Source of the DNA: HKCCE3408 sp038530555 | GTDB lineage: Bacteria > Pseudomonadota > Alphaproteobacteria > Rhodobacterales > Rhodobacteraceae | Assembly (NCBI GenBank): GCA_038530555.1 | Contig: JBCBCN010000006.1 | Coordinates: 124,001-188,000 of the forward strand | Reading direction: 5' to 3' | Length of the DNA: 64,000 nt | Shown here: positions 33,501 through 41,640 of the stretch, piece after piece | Layout: the number at the start of each line of letters is the position of its first letter | How positions within the stretch are numbered: position 1 is the stretch's first letter | The notes under the pieces: model-generated | Told to the model about the DNA's origin: nothing | The model's database searches: none | What the model saw: only the letters and a program-made list of their open reading frames with translations | Program-made: the position numbers and the translations under genes

Positions 33501-34874
33501 CTAGGCCAGCAGGCTCGTCGCTGGGCGTGACACCGGCGGCGCGAGGATCACGCGATCCCGCCCGCTGCCCTTGGCCTGGTAAAGCGCGGTATCGGCGCGG
33601 GCGATCAGGCTTTGTGCGGTTTCGCCGATGCTATGGAGTGCCAGACCGATGCTGGCGCTGATCTGGGCGCCGGGGAGTTGTAGCAGGCCCGCGATGCGTT
33701 GCGTCGCACGTCGCAGCATATCCGCCTCCTCCATCGCAACGCGCCCGCCCGTTTTGGGCAACGCCACGAGAAACTCCTCCCCGCCATATCGTGCGACCAG
33801 CGCGCTTTCATGCAGTGCGCTGCGCAGCGTCTCGGCAAATTCCGTCAGAACCTGATCGCCGGCGCTATGTCCGAACCGGTCATTGATGGCTTTGAAATGA
33901 TCGAGATCCAGCATCATCAGAGCCACCGCGCCCTGAGAGCTTTGCATCATGCGCGGCAAAACCTGCATCGCGTGGCGCCGGTTGCTGAGCCCGGTCAGCG
34001 GATCGGTCATCGCCAGCCGCAGACCTTCTTCGGCGGAGCGTCGGAGCGCGGTGGTCTCCTGCTGGCGCTGGACCAGCGCGGAGACCCTTTGCACCATCTC
34101 GGCCGCCTGCACAGGTTCAAAGACGACATCGCTGGCCCCGAGCTCACGCGCCAGAGCGGCACGCTGATGGTCACCTTCAGGTAAGATTACCAGGCTGGTC
34201 ACTGACGCCGGAGCATGGCGCGCCTTGAGTTCACATAAGAGGTTGAGGCCATCGTCCCGACGCTGTTGATCTGCTTGGATCACATACGCCGCATAGGCCG
34301 TGCCACGGTCCAGCACGTCCGTCGTGCCAAGCGGGTCAACCGGAAAAAGTTCGCTGTTTTGAAAGTGTCGCGCCCATTCGGCGCGCAGGGTTTTGCTTCC
34401 CGCCACAACCGCAACACCGCGGTCCGTTCGGACGGTGCTGCGCGGCGTTGCCGGATGGCCGGGTTCGCGCACAAGGTCGTGGATCTGGTCTTGCAGAGAC
34501 AGCGACCGGCCATGGAGCAGGCGTCGGATCTTGCCAATTAGCGCCTCGTCCTCAACGGGTTTGCGCAGCACATCATCGGCACCCGCGCGCAGGGCTTTGC
34601 GCCGATCTGCCGCGTCGAAGTGGGGTAAAACGACTAAGCACGGGAGATCGGGCTTGCTGATCCGTTTGCGCATTGAGGTCAGGGCGGAAAGGGTTGGAGG
34701 CTGCGCGTCCGGCAAGCTCACCACAAGCGCGTCCGGCTCAGATTGCGCGGCCCTGCTGGGCGCTTCGCGCAGCGTGACCGCTTGCTCAACTTCATATCCT
34801 GCCGCAGCCAGTTTGACCTTAAGGACGATCCGGTTTGCGGAGACCGCATCGACGACCAGAATTCGGTCTGTCAT
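33501..34874 (-). CDS. pleD: PleD-like diguanylate cyclase with degenerate first receiver
   Basis: A 457-aa protein with REC-REC-GGDEF architecture and nearly the length of Caulobacter PleD. The cyclase active site is intact (ARYGGEEF, 364-368), so c-di-GMP synthesis is expected. The first receiver has lost its chemistry: the phospho-acceptor position is S53 and the acidic pair is D9-A10. The RxxD product-inhibition site, expected at 355-358, reads HESA. It starts at ATG 34874, divergent from the DUF3572 gene. The output is likely constitutive or regulated other than by classical PleD phosphorylation. Confidence 0.85.
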   Translation of the reverse strand: MTDRILVVDAVSANRIVLKVKLAAAGYEVEQAVTLREAPSRAAQSEPDALVVSLPDAQPPTLSALTSMRKRISKPDLPCLVVLPHFDAADRRKALRAGADDVLRKPVEDEALIGKIRRLLHGRSLSLQDQIHDLVREPGHPATPRSTVRTDRGVAVVAGSKTLRAEWARHFQNSELFPVDPLGTTDVLDRGTAYAAYVIQADQQRRDDGLNLLCELKARHAPASVTSLVILPEGDHQRAALARELGASDVVFEPVQAAEMVQRVSALVQRQQETTALRRSAEEGLRLAMTDPLTGLSNRRHAMQVLPRMMQSSQGAVALMMLDLDHFKAINDRFGHSAGDQVLTEFAETLRSALHESALVARYGGEEFLVALPKTGGRVAMEEADMLRRATQRIAGLLQLPGAQISASIGLALHSIGETAQSLIARADTALYQAKGSGRDRVILAPPVSRPATSLLA

Positions 34875-34961
34875 TTTCTCTAACCATTCTTTTACACGCC
34901 TGTGGAATGCAATGTGTCGGCGCTTTATTAAAAAACTCTTTAATTTTGAAAGGTCGGACCA

Positions 34962-35240
34962 ATGACGCGGGAAATGGCGGAACAATCGGCGCTGGGCGCG
35001 CTGGCTTGGCTGATTGGCAATGATGAATTGGTCCCTGTTTTTCTTGGCGCAACCGGCGTCTCCGAGGCCGATTTGCGCGCGCGAGCCGCCGAGCCGGATT
35101 TCTTGGCAAGCGTGATGGATTTTTTGCTTATGGACGACGCCTGGGTCATTTCGTGCGCGCAAAATTTCAACTGGCCGCCCGAACATTTGGCGGAAATCCG
35201 TGCGGCCCTGCCTGGTGGGGATCTGCCCAACTGGACCTGA
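34962..35240 (+). CDS. DUF3572 family protein
   Basis: A 92-aa acidic protein matching DUF3572 throughout: AEQSALGALAWLIGNDEL, FLATG-type FLGATGVSEADLRARA, and DFLLMDDAWVISCAQ. Function unknown; the gene lies divergently beside pleD in many alphaproteobacteria. GAAAGG precedes the ATG. Its upstream region (34875-34961) is AT-rich and shared with pleD. Confidence 0.88.
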   Translation: MTREMAEQSALGALAWLIGNDELVPVFLGATGVSEADLRARAAEPDFLASVMDFLLMDDAWVISCAQNFNWPPEHLAEIRAALPGGDLPNWT

Positions 35241-35377
35241 TCCACGTGCTTTTGAAGCAGAAGGCCCACGAGGCCGTGCACCAATCTACTCGCTAGTCAA
35301 TTAGCGACCAGAAGGCGGCCGGAAAGGTCGCGATCACGAGGCTGAACCATCCGTCCGCATGGTGTCATAGAGGCGTT

Positions 35378-35400
35378 CTTTGACCCCCGACTTTGACCCC
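35378..35400 (+). repeat. Tandem CTTTGACCCC direct repeat before mttB-like gene
   Basis: CTTTGACCCC occurs at 35378-35387 and again at 35391-35400, a 13-bp period, 14 nt upstream of the methyltransferase start codon. A CGCTA/TAGCG inverted repeat lies further upstream (about 35290-35306). These may be a regulator operator; no adjacent regulator gene was identified. Confidence 0.5.
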
Positions 35401-35413
35401 TGAGGCGACCGCG

Positions 35414-37003
35414 ATGAGCGATGCAAACCTGTCCGAGCCTGCCACCCAGTCGCCGAGTGAACCCCGTCGTAAGCGCGCGGGCGGTCGCCGGGGCCATGCG
35501 GCGCGCGCCGGAAGTTCGGTGATAGATCAGACACCTTGGCGCCTTGCGCGCAATCCCGACAGGCCGACCGAGCCGCTGACTGAGGAAGGCGTGCAAGCGA
35601 TCCATCGCGGCGCAATGCGCATCCTTTCGGAGATCGGCATCGTCTTTCTCAATGAGGAGGCGCGCGAGATCCTGGCTGGGGTCGGCTGTAAGATCGTCGA
35701 TCAGACCGTCTATATGGACGAAGACTTCGTGATGGAGATGATCGGCTACGCGCCCGCGAGCTTCACGATCACCCCGCGCAATCCTGAGCGCGAGTTGATT
35801 TTCGGCGACGGCCATTTGCTCTTTGGCAATGTGTCCTCGCCCCCCAATGCCTGGGACATGGTGCGTGGAAAGCGTCCTGGAGATTTCGCCACCTATGTCG
35901 AATTTATCAAGCTGACGCAATACTTTAACTGCATACATTTTGCGGGCGGCTATCCTGTGGAGCCGATTGATGTGCATGCCTCCGTTCGGCACCTCGACTG
36001 CCTCTTCGAAAAGCTCACCCTGACCGACAAAGTCACGCACGCCTATTCGCTGGGACGTGAACGGGTCGAGGATGTGATGGAGATGGTGCGTATTGCCGGC
36101 GGGCTGAGCCATGAAGAGTTCGACGCAACCCCGCGCATGTACACCAATATCAATTCCGTCTCACCGCTGCAGCATGACCAACCGATGCTCGACGGCTTGA
36201 TGCGGCTGGCGCGCCGGGGTCAGCCGACGGTGGTGACGCCCTTCACTCTGGCTGGTGCCATGTCTCCGGTCACGATGTCGGGCGCGGTGACATTGTCGAT
36301 TGCCGAGGCGCTGGCGGCGATTGTGCTGATGCAGGTGGTCAAGCCGGGCTGTCCAGCCGTGATCGGGACCTTCACGTCGAATGTGGACATGAAATCCGGC
36401 GCGCCTGCCTTTGGCACGCCGGAATATATGCGCGCGACGCAAATGACCGGTCAAATGGCAAGGTTTTACGGGCTGCCGATGCGGTCTTCGGGGGTCTGTG
36501 CGGCCAACGTGCCCGACGGTCAGGCGATGTGGGAGACGTCTCAGTCGCTTTGGGCGGCGGTGCAGTCAGGCACGAACGTGGTCTATCACGCCGCCGGATG
36601 GCTCGAGGGCGGGCTGATCGCGAGTCCCGAAAAGTTCGTGATGGATTGCGAGATTTTGCAGCAGATACAGCGCTATTGTGAGCCTGCGACTTGGGCGACT
36701 GATGTTGACGACATTGCGATCGACGCCATCGCCGATGTCGGCCCAGGCGGGCATTTCTTCGGCTGCGCCCATACCCAGGAGCGCTATCAGACCGCGTTCT
36801 ATCAGCCCTTTCTGTCAGATTGGCGCAACTTCGAAGCTTGGGAGCTTGGCGGTGCGGTTTGGACGGCAGAGCGCGCGCATAAGATCTATCGAGAGATCGT
36901 CGACAGCTTTGAACCCCCGGCTATGGACATCGCCATAAAGGAAGAGCTTGCCGCGTTTGTCGCGCGGCGAAAGGAAGAAGGCGGCGCACCCACCGATTTC
37001 TGA
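35414..37003 (+). CDS. Trimethylamine methyltransferase (MttB) superfamily protein
   Basis: A 529-aa member of the MttB/MtgB superfamily of corrinoid-dependent methyltransferases that demethylate quaternary or tertiary amines. Family blocks include GAMRILSEIGIVFLNEEAREIL, VSSPPNAWDM and the late GPGGHFFGCAHTQERY. There is no in-frame amber codon, so it is a non-pyrrolysine type, like glycine-betaine methyltransferase MtgB. No corrinoid-binding partner (MttC) or reductase is nearby. The Arg-rich lead (PRRKRAGGRRGHAAR) is typical of Rhodobacteraceae paralogues. Substrate unknown. Confidence 0.85.
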   Translation: MSDANLSEPATQSPSEPRRKRAGGRRGHAARAGSSVIDQTPWRLARNPDRPTEPLTEEGVQAIHRGAMRILSEIGIVFLNEEAREILAGVGCKIVDQTVYMDEDFVMEMIGYAPASFTITPRNPERELIFGDGHLLFGNVSSPPNAWDMVRGKRPGDFATYVEFIKLTQYFNCIHFAGGYPVEPIDVHASVRHLDCLFEKLTLTDKVTHAYSLGRERVEDVMEMVRIAGGLSHEEFDATPRMYTNINSVSPLQHDQPMLDGLMRLARRGQPTVVTPFTLAGAMSPVTMSGAVTLSIAEALAAIVLMQVVKPGCPAVIGTFTSNVDMKSGAPAFGTPEYMRATQMTGQMARFYGLPMRSSGVCAANVPDGQAMWETSQSLWAAVQSGTNVVYHAAGWLEGGLIASPEKFVMDCEILQQIQRYCEPATWATDVDDIAIDAIADVGPGGHFFGCAHTQERYQTAFYQPFLSDWRNFEAWELGGAVWTAERAHKIYREIVDSFEPPAMDIAIKEELAAFVARRKEEGGAPTDF

Positions 37004-37147
37004 TCGGCGGGCCGTGTAATGGGCGGCCTTTCCGATCTGGGCTTCGGGTGAGCCACGAGCCCCATGCTCTCGAACGACCCGTCCGCAGCAACGAATTGTT
37101 TACGGCCGAATGCTACTGCCGATCCCACCCGAGAAGAAGGGATCGGA

Positions 37148-37735
37148 ATGAACGGGCTGATCAACCGAGCGCTACAAGGCTTTCTAATGGAGACTTACGG
37201 GACCTCCGTTTGGGAAGCTGTGCGCCGAGATGCTCAGCTCGGCTTTGACGACTTCGAAGCGATGCTGCGGTACGAAACGGGCATCACCGCGCAGGTGGCA
37301 AAAGCGGCTGCCAAGCGTCTGGACAAAAGCCCGGCCGCGCTGCTTGAAGATGTCGGCACTTTCCTGATTGCCCATCAAAAGCATGAGCGTCTGCGTCGTC
37401 TTTTGCGCTTTGGCGGCAATGACTTTCGGGAGTTTTTGTTCTCGCTTGAGGATCTTCCAGGGCGCGCCCGCATGGCGCTTCCTGGACTGGACGTGCCCGA
37501 ATTTATCCTCGCGCAAAAGTCGGCCACGCGCTTCGAGCTGACGGTGGTCTGGCGCGACTCTCAATTGGCACCGGTGATCCTAGGCGCGGTGCGCGCTATG
37601 GCCGACGAATACGGCGCTTTGGTCCTGCTTGAGCTGGTCGAAGGTGACGGCCCGGATGCGGTCATGGCGCTTGATCTTTTGGACAATGAGTTCGCTGAAG
37701 CGCGAAGTTTTGAGCTCGGCGAGGCGGCGCTTTGA
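37148..37735 (+). CDS. H-NOX-fold protein lacking the haem histidine
   Basis: A 195-aa protein aligning over its full length with haem-NO/O2-binding (H-NOX) domains: MNGLINRALQGFLMETYG at the start, the DVGTFLIAH helix, and NDFREFLFSLEDL before the proximal region. Where H-NOX proteins have the haem-ligating histidine (about residue 102-105), this one has proline P104 (codon CCA at 37457-37459). The Y-x-S-x-R haem-propionate motif is also lost (WRDSQ). It has a good GAAGGGATCGGA site before ATG 37148. It overlaps the HNOBA-GGDEF gene, so it probably still partners it, without binding haem in the usual way. Confidence 0.8.
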   Translation: MNGLINRALQGFLMETYGTSVWEAVRRDAQLGFDDFEAMLRYETGITAQVAKAAAKRLDKSPAALLEDVGTFLIAHQKHERLRRLLRFGGNDFREFLFSLEDLPGRARMALPGLDVPEFILAQKSATRFELTVVWRDSQLAPVILGAVRAMADEYGALVLLELVEGDGPDAVMALDLLDNEFAEARSFELGEAAL

Positions 37736-38751
37736 CCGTCCACACCGCAACAGAACCGGGGCTTTACCTGTCTGCCAAAGCGTTGGATGCGTTATTGCCG
37801 ATGCATATCTGGCTGGATGCAGAGGGTCGCGTTTTGCGGGTTGGCCCTACGATGTCCAAGCTGGCTGAAGGGAAAACGTGGATTGGAAAGCACTTCTTTT
37901 CGCTTGCCGAAATTCGCCGCCCGACCCGCATCGAGGATGTCCGCGCCCTGCATGCCGTCAGCGGTCACCGTCTGGGCTTGCGCCTAAGTGCGATGCCCGA
38001 TCTCCAACTGCGCGGTCAGGCCCTATCTCTGCCTGACCTAAGCGGCATTGTGATCGATATCTCGTTTGGTGTGTCGTTCGCCGATGCGGTCGAGCAGCGT
38101 GGGCTGACTCTATCCGACTTTTCGCCATGCGATCAAACGGTGGAGTTGCTCTATCTGCGCGAAGCCATCAGCGCGGTGGCCCACGAAAGTCGCAACTTGA
38201 CCGATCGACTGATTGCGTCGGAACACGCGGCACAAACCCGTGCGCTGACCGACGCGTTGACTGGCTTGGCCAATCGACGTGCCCTTGATGATTTGCTGTT
38301 CAAATTGCTCCATGAGCCAGCGGCCCCCTTCACGCTGATCCATATGGATCTCGACTTCTTTAAGCAGATCAATGATGAGCTTGGCCACGCGGCGGGCGAT
38401 GCAGTATTGGTCCGCGTGGCGCAGGTCTTGCGCGACGAAGTGCGTGAGGCTGACGTTGCGGCTCGAGTGGGGGGCGATGAGTTCGTCATCGTGCTTCGAA
38501 ATTGCGATGATCCGATGTTCGTTGAGCGTATTGCTGAGCGCCTGATCGACCGCCTCGAAGAACCAATCGAGATCGGAAATGAAAGCTGCCGCATCTCGGC
38601 CTCGGTCGGATCGACCCGCTCATCGAGCTACCAGCGCCCTGATGCCGATCAAATGCTGCGCGACGCCGATCTCGCGCTTTACGCGTCCAAGCGCGCAGGC
38701 CGAGGAAGGCATAGCTTTTTCTCGTCCGAAATGAACAGTGGCGCGAAGTGA
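37732..38751 (+). CDS. HNOBA-GGDEF diguanylate cyclase
   Basis: A 339-aa cyclase. Residues 10-120 resemble the haem-NO-binding-associated (HNOBA) domain (LLPMHIWLDAEGRVLRVGPT ... IGKHFFSLAEIRRP), followed by a short coiled region and a GGDEF domain with intact active site (GGDEF, 247-251) and an intact RxxD inhibition site (READ, 238-241). It starts at TTG 37732, which overlaps the H-NOX-like stop codon. H-NOX proteins normally control such cyclases in trans, so this pair should sense a signal and set c-di-GMP levels. Confidence 0.85.
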   Translation: MTVHTATEPGLYLSAKALDALLPMHIWLDAEGRVLRVGPTMSKLAEGKTWIGKHFFSLAEIRRPTRIEDVRALHAVSGHRLGLRLSAMPDLQLRGQALSLPDLSGIVIDISFGVSFADAVEQRGLTLSDFSPCDQTVELLYLREAISAVAHESRNLTDRLIASEHAAQTRALTDALTGLANRRALDDLLFKLLHEPAAPFTLIHMDLDFFKQINDELGHAAGDAVLVRVAQVLRDEVREADVAARVGGDEFVIVLRNCDDPMFVERIAERLIDRLEEPIEIGNESCRISASVGSTRSSSYQRPDADQMLRDADLALYASKRAGRGRHSFFSSEMNSGAK

Positions 38752-38875
38752 TTGGCACCAATCTCCTTAAAATTCATCTTTCGTTAGCAAGTATCCATTA
38801 GCCAACTTTACCTAGTAATTGTCGTCGCGGTCTTGGTCGAACGGGCGCGGCGGATCGCACCAAGGAGACGCGACA

Positions 38876-39607
38876 TTGACCATCGATAGCCTGCAAAAAG
38901 ACGTCATGATTGCGGATGCCTCGGAAGAAGCGGGGCGCCCGGCGCTGAATATCCTCGTGCTCGACGACGATCCCGCTGATCGGTTGCGGATGACGAGGCT
39001 GGTCCAAAAAACAGGCCTTAAGGCCAGTATCGCAGAGGCGTCAAATTTGGCTGAATTGCACAAACGCATGGATGAAGGCGCGTTCGATTTCATCTTCATC
39101 GATCAGCATTTGGGTCTCGAAAGTGGTCTGGACGCGCTCTCTATGGTGGTCACCCATGCCGATCAGGCCGATGCCATCCCAATCATGGTCACCAGCGTGA
39201 ACACCCCTTGCGTCATCGTCGAGGCGATGCGCACTGGCAGTGCGGATTACCTGATCAAAGACGAACTGAGCGTCGACGCGATGCGCAAATCCATTGTCGC
39301 CGCGTTTGAGCGCCGCATTCTGATCGCCGCCGCCAGCGAAACCCGGCAAATGCACGCGCAGATGCGCCGCGCGCTCCGCCGTTTCGCCACGGCCTGTGGT
39401 ACCGATATGCGCGAGATCGTGGCCGCGGCACTCCGCCGTTCGCGCAATATTCGGCTGGCTGTGGGCGATGACCGCATCGGATCTGCAGACTTTCAGGAGT
39501 TTGAAAAAAGCTGTGGTAAACTCTCCGAGTTTCTCGGCGAGGTCGATCGCATTTTCAATCAACGTATGGGCCCAGACGGCTCTGGTAACACGCCCCAGCT
39601 GACATAA
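38876..39607 (+). CDS. Response regulator with unknown C-terminal domain
   Basis: A 243-aa protein: receiver domain (about 25-145) with LVLDDDPADR, phospho-acceptor D76 (FIFIDQHLGLESGLD) and the conserved lysine in YLIKDEL. The C-terminal 100 residues are helical, Arg- and Ala-rich, and match no output domain I recognise. The start is taken as TTG 38876, 9 nt after a strong AAGGAG; the next ATG at 38906 would remove ten residues. It precedes the receiver-histidine kinase and is probably its partner. Confidence 0.8.
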   Translation: MTIDSLQKDVMIADASEEAGRPALNILVLDDDPADRLRMTRLVQKTGLKASIAEASNLAELHKRMDEGAFDFIFIDQHLGLESGLDALSMVVTHADQADAIPIMVTSVNTPCVIVEAMRTGSADYLIKDELSVDAMRKSIVAAFERRILIAAASETRQMHAQMRRALRRFATACGTDMREIVAAALRRSRNIRLAVGDDRIGSADFQEFEKSCGKLSEFLGEVDRIFNQRMGPDGSGNTPQLT

Positions 39608-39657
39608 GACCGCGCCAATCCACGAGACCACGTCAGAAGACATAGGTAGGGCGGCCA

Positions 39658-40851
39658 ATGCTCGACATTCTTGAGAAAGATGCGCTGAAAGTTCTCCTCG
39701 TGGATGACGACAGTGCGGATCGTATACTCGTGGGCCGATTGCTCAGCCGGGGTGAGCTTGATGTAAATTTGCTTGAATCTGAGGATGCGTCCGCTGCGCT
39801 CGCTGTGGACACAGAAGACGTCGACGTGATTTTGCTCGACTACTTTCTGCCAGGGTTAAGCGGCCTGGATGCTATCGCCAACTTAAAGGCGCGTTGGCCT
39901 TGGGCGGCCATCGTCGTGCTGACCGGGCAAGGCGACGAAAGCGTCGCCAAGCAGGCAATTCAGATGGGCGCGGTCGATTACATGTCCAAAAAAAAGCTCA
40001 CTCGAGAGAGCCTTTGGCGGGTGATCGAAAACGGTGTAGAGCTAGCCTTCATGCGTTGGCGGCTCGAGCAGCAGCGAGAAGAGCTTTCGCAATTCGCCGA
40101 AATGATGCTCCATGATTTCAAAGCGCCCGTGCGTGCCCTCCTATTCACCAGCGAAGAGATCTCAGAAGGGTTAGACCGCGCAGACGACACATCGCTGCGC
40201 GAAGACGTTGATCTGATCCAACGTACCGCACGGCAAATGCGCGATCTGCTGAGCGCTTTGTCTGATCATGTCCGCCATGATCACGATAATCTTGGCAACC
40301 AAGTGAACCTTGCCGATGCAGTGGCCACGGCACAGGCCGTGCTATCGTGCGAACTCAAGGATCTCTCCGCCCAGGTGGAATGCGATCTGCAAGCCCCGGA
40401 TTTTCAGGGAAGTCCCGCGCAAATCGCACAGGTGATGCAAAACGTCATCGGAAACGCTCTTAAATACCGGTCGGACGCTGTGCCACCGCACATCAAGGTC
40501 GAAAGCCGCTCTGGCCCGCATGATAGCGTGGAGATCATCATCTCCGACAACGGGATTGGTATTGCACCGGAATACCATAAAGTCGTCTTCGAGCCGTTTC
40601 GTCGAGGACCGGCCACGCATGGTCAACGTGGATCCGGTCTCGGATTGGCAACCTGTCGTCGCATCGTTCGCCGTCACGGGGGGCGCATCTGGTGCGAAGA
40701 AAGCGCGCTCGGCGGAACCGCCATCCACATGGAGGTCGCGCGTGAGGCGAGATCAGCGGACCGTCGGATCAGTGGCGCGCAGTTGCGTATGCTAGCGGTG
40801 GAAGCCGCTCGGCCTGAGCGTCAGCCAGTTCTCAGAAGGCTGCTCAAGTAG
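39658..40851 (+). CDS. Receiver-histidine kinase (REC-HisKA-HATPase)
   Basis: A 397-aa soluble kinase with a receiver first: LLVDDDSADR, phospho-acceptor D61 (VILLDYFLPGLSG) and K111-K113 region. The dimerisation helix carries the phospho-histidine H152 in MLHDFKAPVRA. The ATPase domain has QNVIGNALKYR (N box), SDNGIGI (G1) and GSGLGLATCRR (G2). No membrane segment or PAS domain, so input likely comes from phosphorylation of its own receiver or from a partner. Last gene of the H-NOX-like/GGDEF/RR/kinase series. Confidence 0.92.
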   Translation: MLDILEKDALKVLLVDDDSADRILVGRLLSRGELDVNLLESEDASAALAVDTEDVDVILLDYFLPGLSGLDAIANLKARWPWAAIVVLTGQGDESVAKQAIQMGAVDYMSKKKLTRESLWRVIENGVELAFMRWRLEQQREELSQFAEMMLHDFKAPVRALLFTSEEISEGLDRADDTSLREDVDLIQRTARQMRDLLSALSDHVRHDHDNLGNQVNLADAVATAQAVLSCELKDLSAQVECDLQAPDFQGSPAQIAQVMQNVIGNALKYRSDAVPPHIKVESRSGPHDSVEIIISDNGIGIAPEYHKVVFEPFRRGPATHGQRGSGLGLATCRRIVRRHGGRIWCEESALGGTAIHMEVAREARSADRRISGAQLRMLAVEAARPERQPVLRRLLK

Positions 40852-41640
40852 CGCCCCCAATCGGGTGTTTGGGCGCGGAACCAAAAACCGGCAAAGCCCA
40901 CTCCGGCCTCCGCCGATCTCCGTTATGCTTCAATCTCAGGCCGCCGCAACGTTAACGTCAATCTCGCTGTGCATAGGCTTTTCGTTGGCCGCGCGAAATA
41001 ATCGAGAGCGTGCAATCCCACCAATATGCCATGTTTCGTTGACCCGCCTTGCCGCCGCGAACTGAGATCACATCACCGAACAATGCTCCAGCACTGATTT
41101 TCCCTCTTTGCTAGGCTGTCAGGCGGAACCTCCCATAAGGTATGCCTGAGTGCGTGCTACATCTCCGCCTGTTTGAGACCTTAGGCGCCCACGGCTTCAC
41201 AGCCGATAAGGGCCCGAGAGGTACCCTTCGTAGCCGCCCGTAAAGACCTGAATCGCAGATCAATTCAAGCAAATGGATGGCTCCCAAAGCAGGTCAGGCC
41301 CTGCGCAGGTGCCACGCGCCCTTTTCTGCTAAGCTATAATCAGCTGTGGCAAACCCGCCCTATCGATCCTCCGCTTGCCTGTATTTCGCGCGAGCCGCCT
41401 GCCAATTCAGCCTTTCCAATTAGACGGCGAGCGGAGATCAGAGGCGATATATCCAAAGAATGTGCATGATTAGGGCCAGATTGCCTTAACGATTGCTCAC
41501 CGCCGCACCACCTTCCACGCTCTTTCGGCATGCCAGGACTAGACGCGTCACGCGATTGGCGCCACTGTGTTCCCTGGCCTCAGCCATCGTCAACGAAAGC
41601 CCGAAACCATCGGGTTGGGAGCAACAGGGAGATTGCCTAA
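40852..41640. other. 789-bp stretch without a recognisable gene
   Basis: No convincing coding frame on either strand. It is less GC-rich than its flanks. Seen inside: a TATAAT within AGC-TATAAT-CAGCT near 41333-41346, an AAGGG/CCCTT pair near 41209-41229, and a perfect CCCGA-AACCA-TCGGG hairpin at 41600-41614 just before the tauA-like ribosome-binding site (AGGGAG, 41626-41631). I recognise no riboswitch or tRNA. It may be a regulatory leader or decayed genes. Confidence 0.6.

Noticed and set aside
34928..34943. CtrA box between pleD and the DUF3572 gene
   Set aside because: The two TTAA halves are 8 bp apart instead of 7 and lie in a generally AT-rich promoter region.
35297..36112. 271-aa minus-strand frame over the MttB-family gene
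   Set aside because: Overlaps a clear family member on the plus strand and has shadow-type composition.
41340..41531. 63-aa minus-strand frame in the long intergenic region
   Set aside because: No ribosome-binding site, no domain, and low-complexity Ser/Gly/Arg composition.
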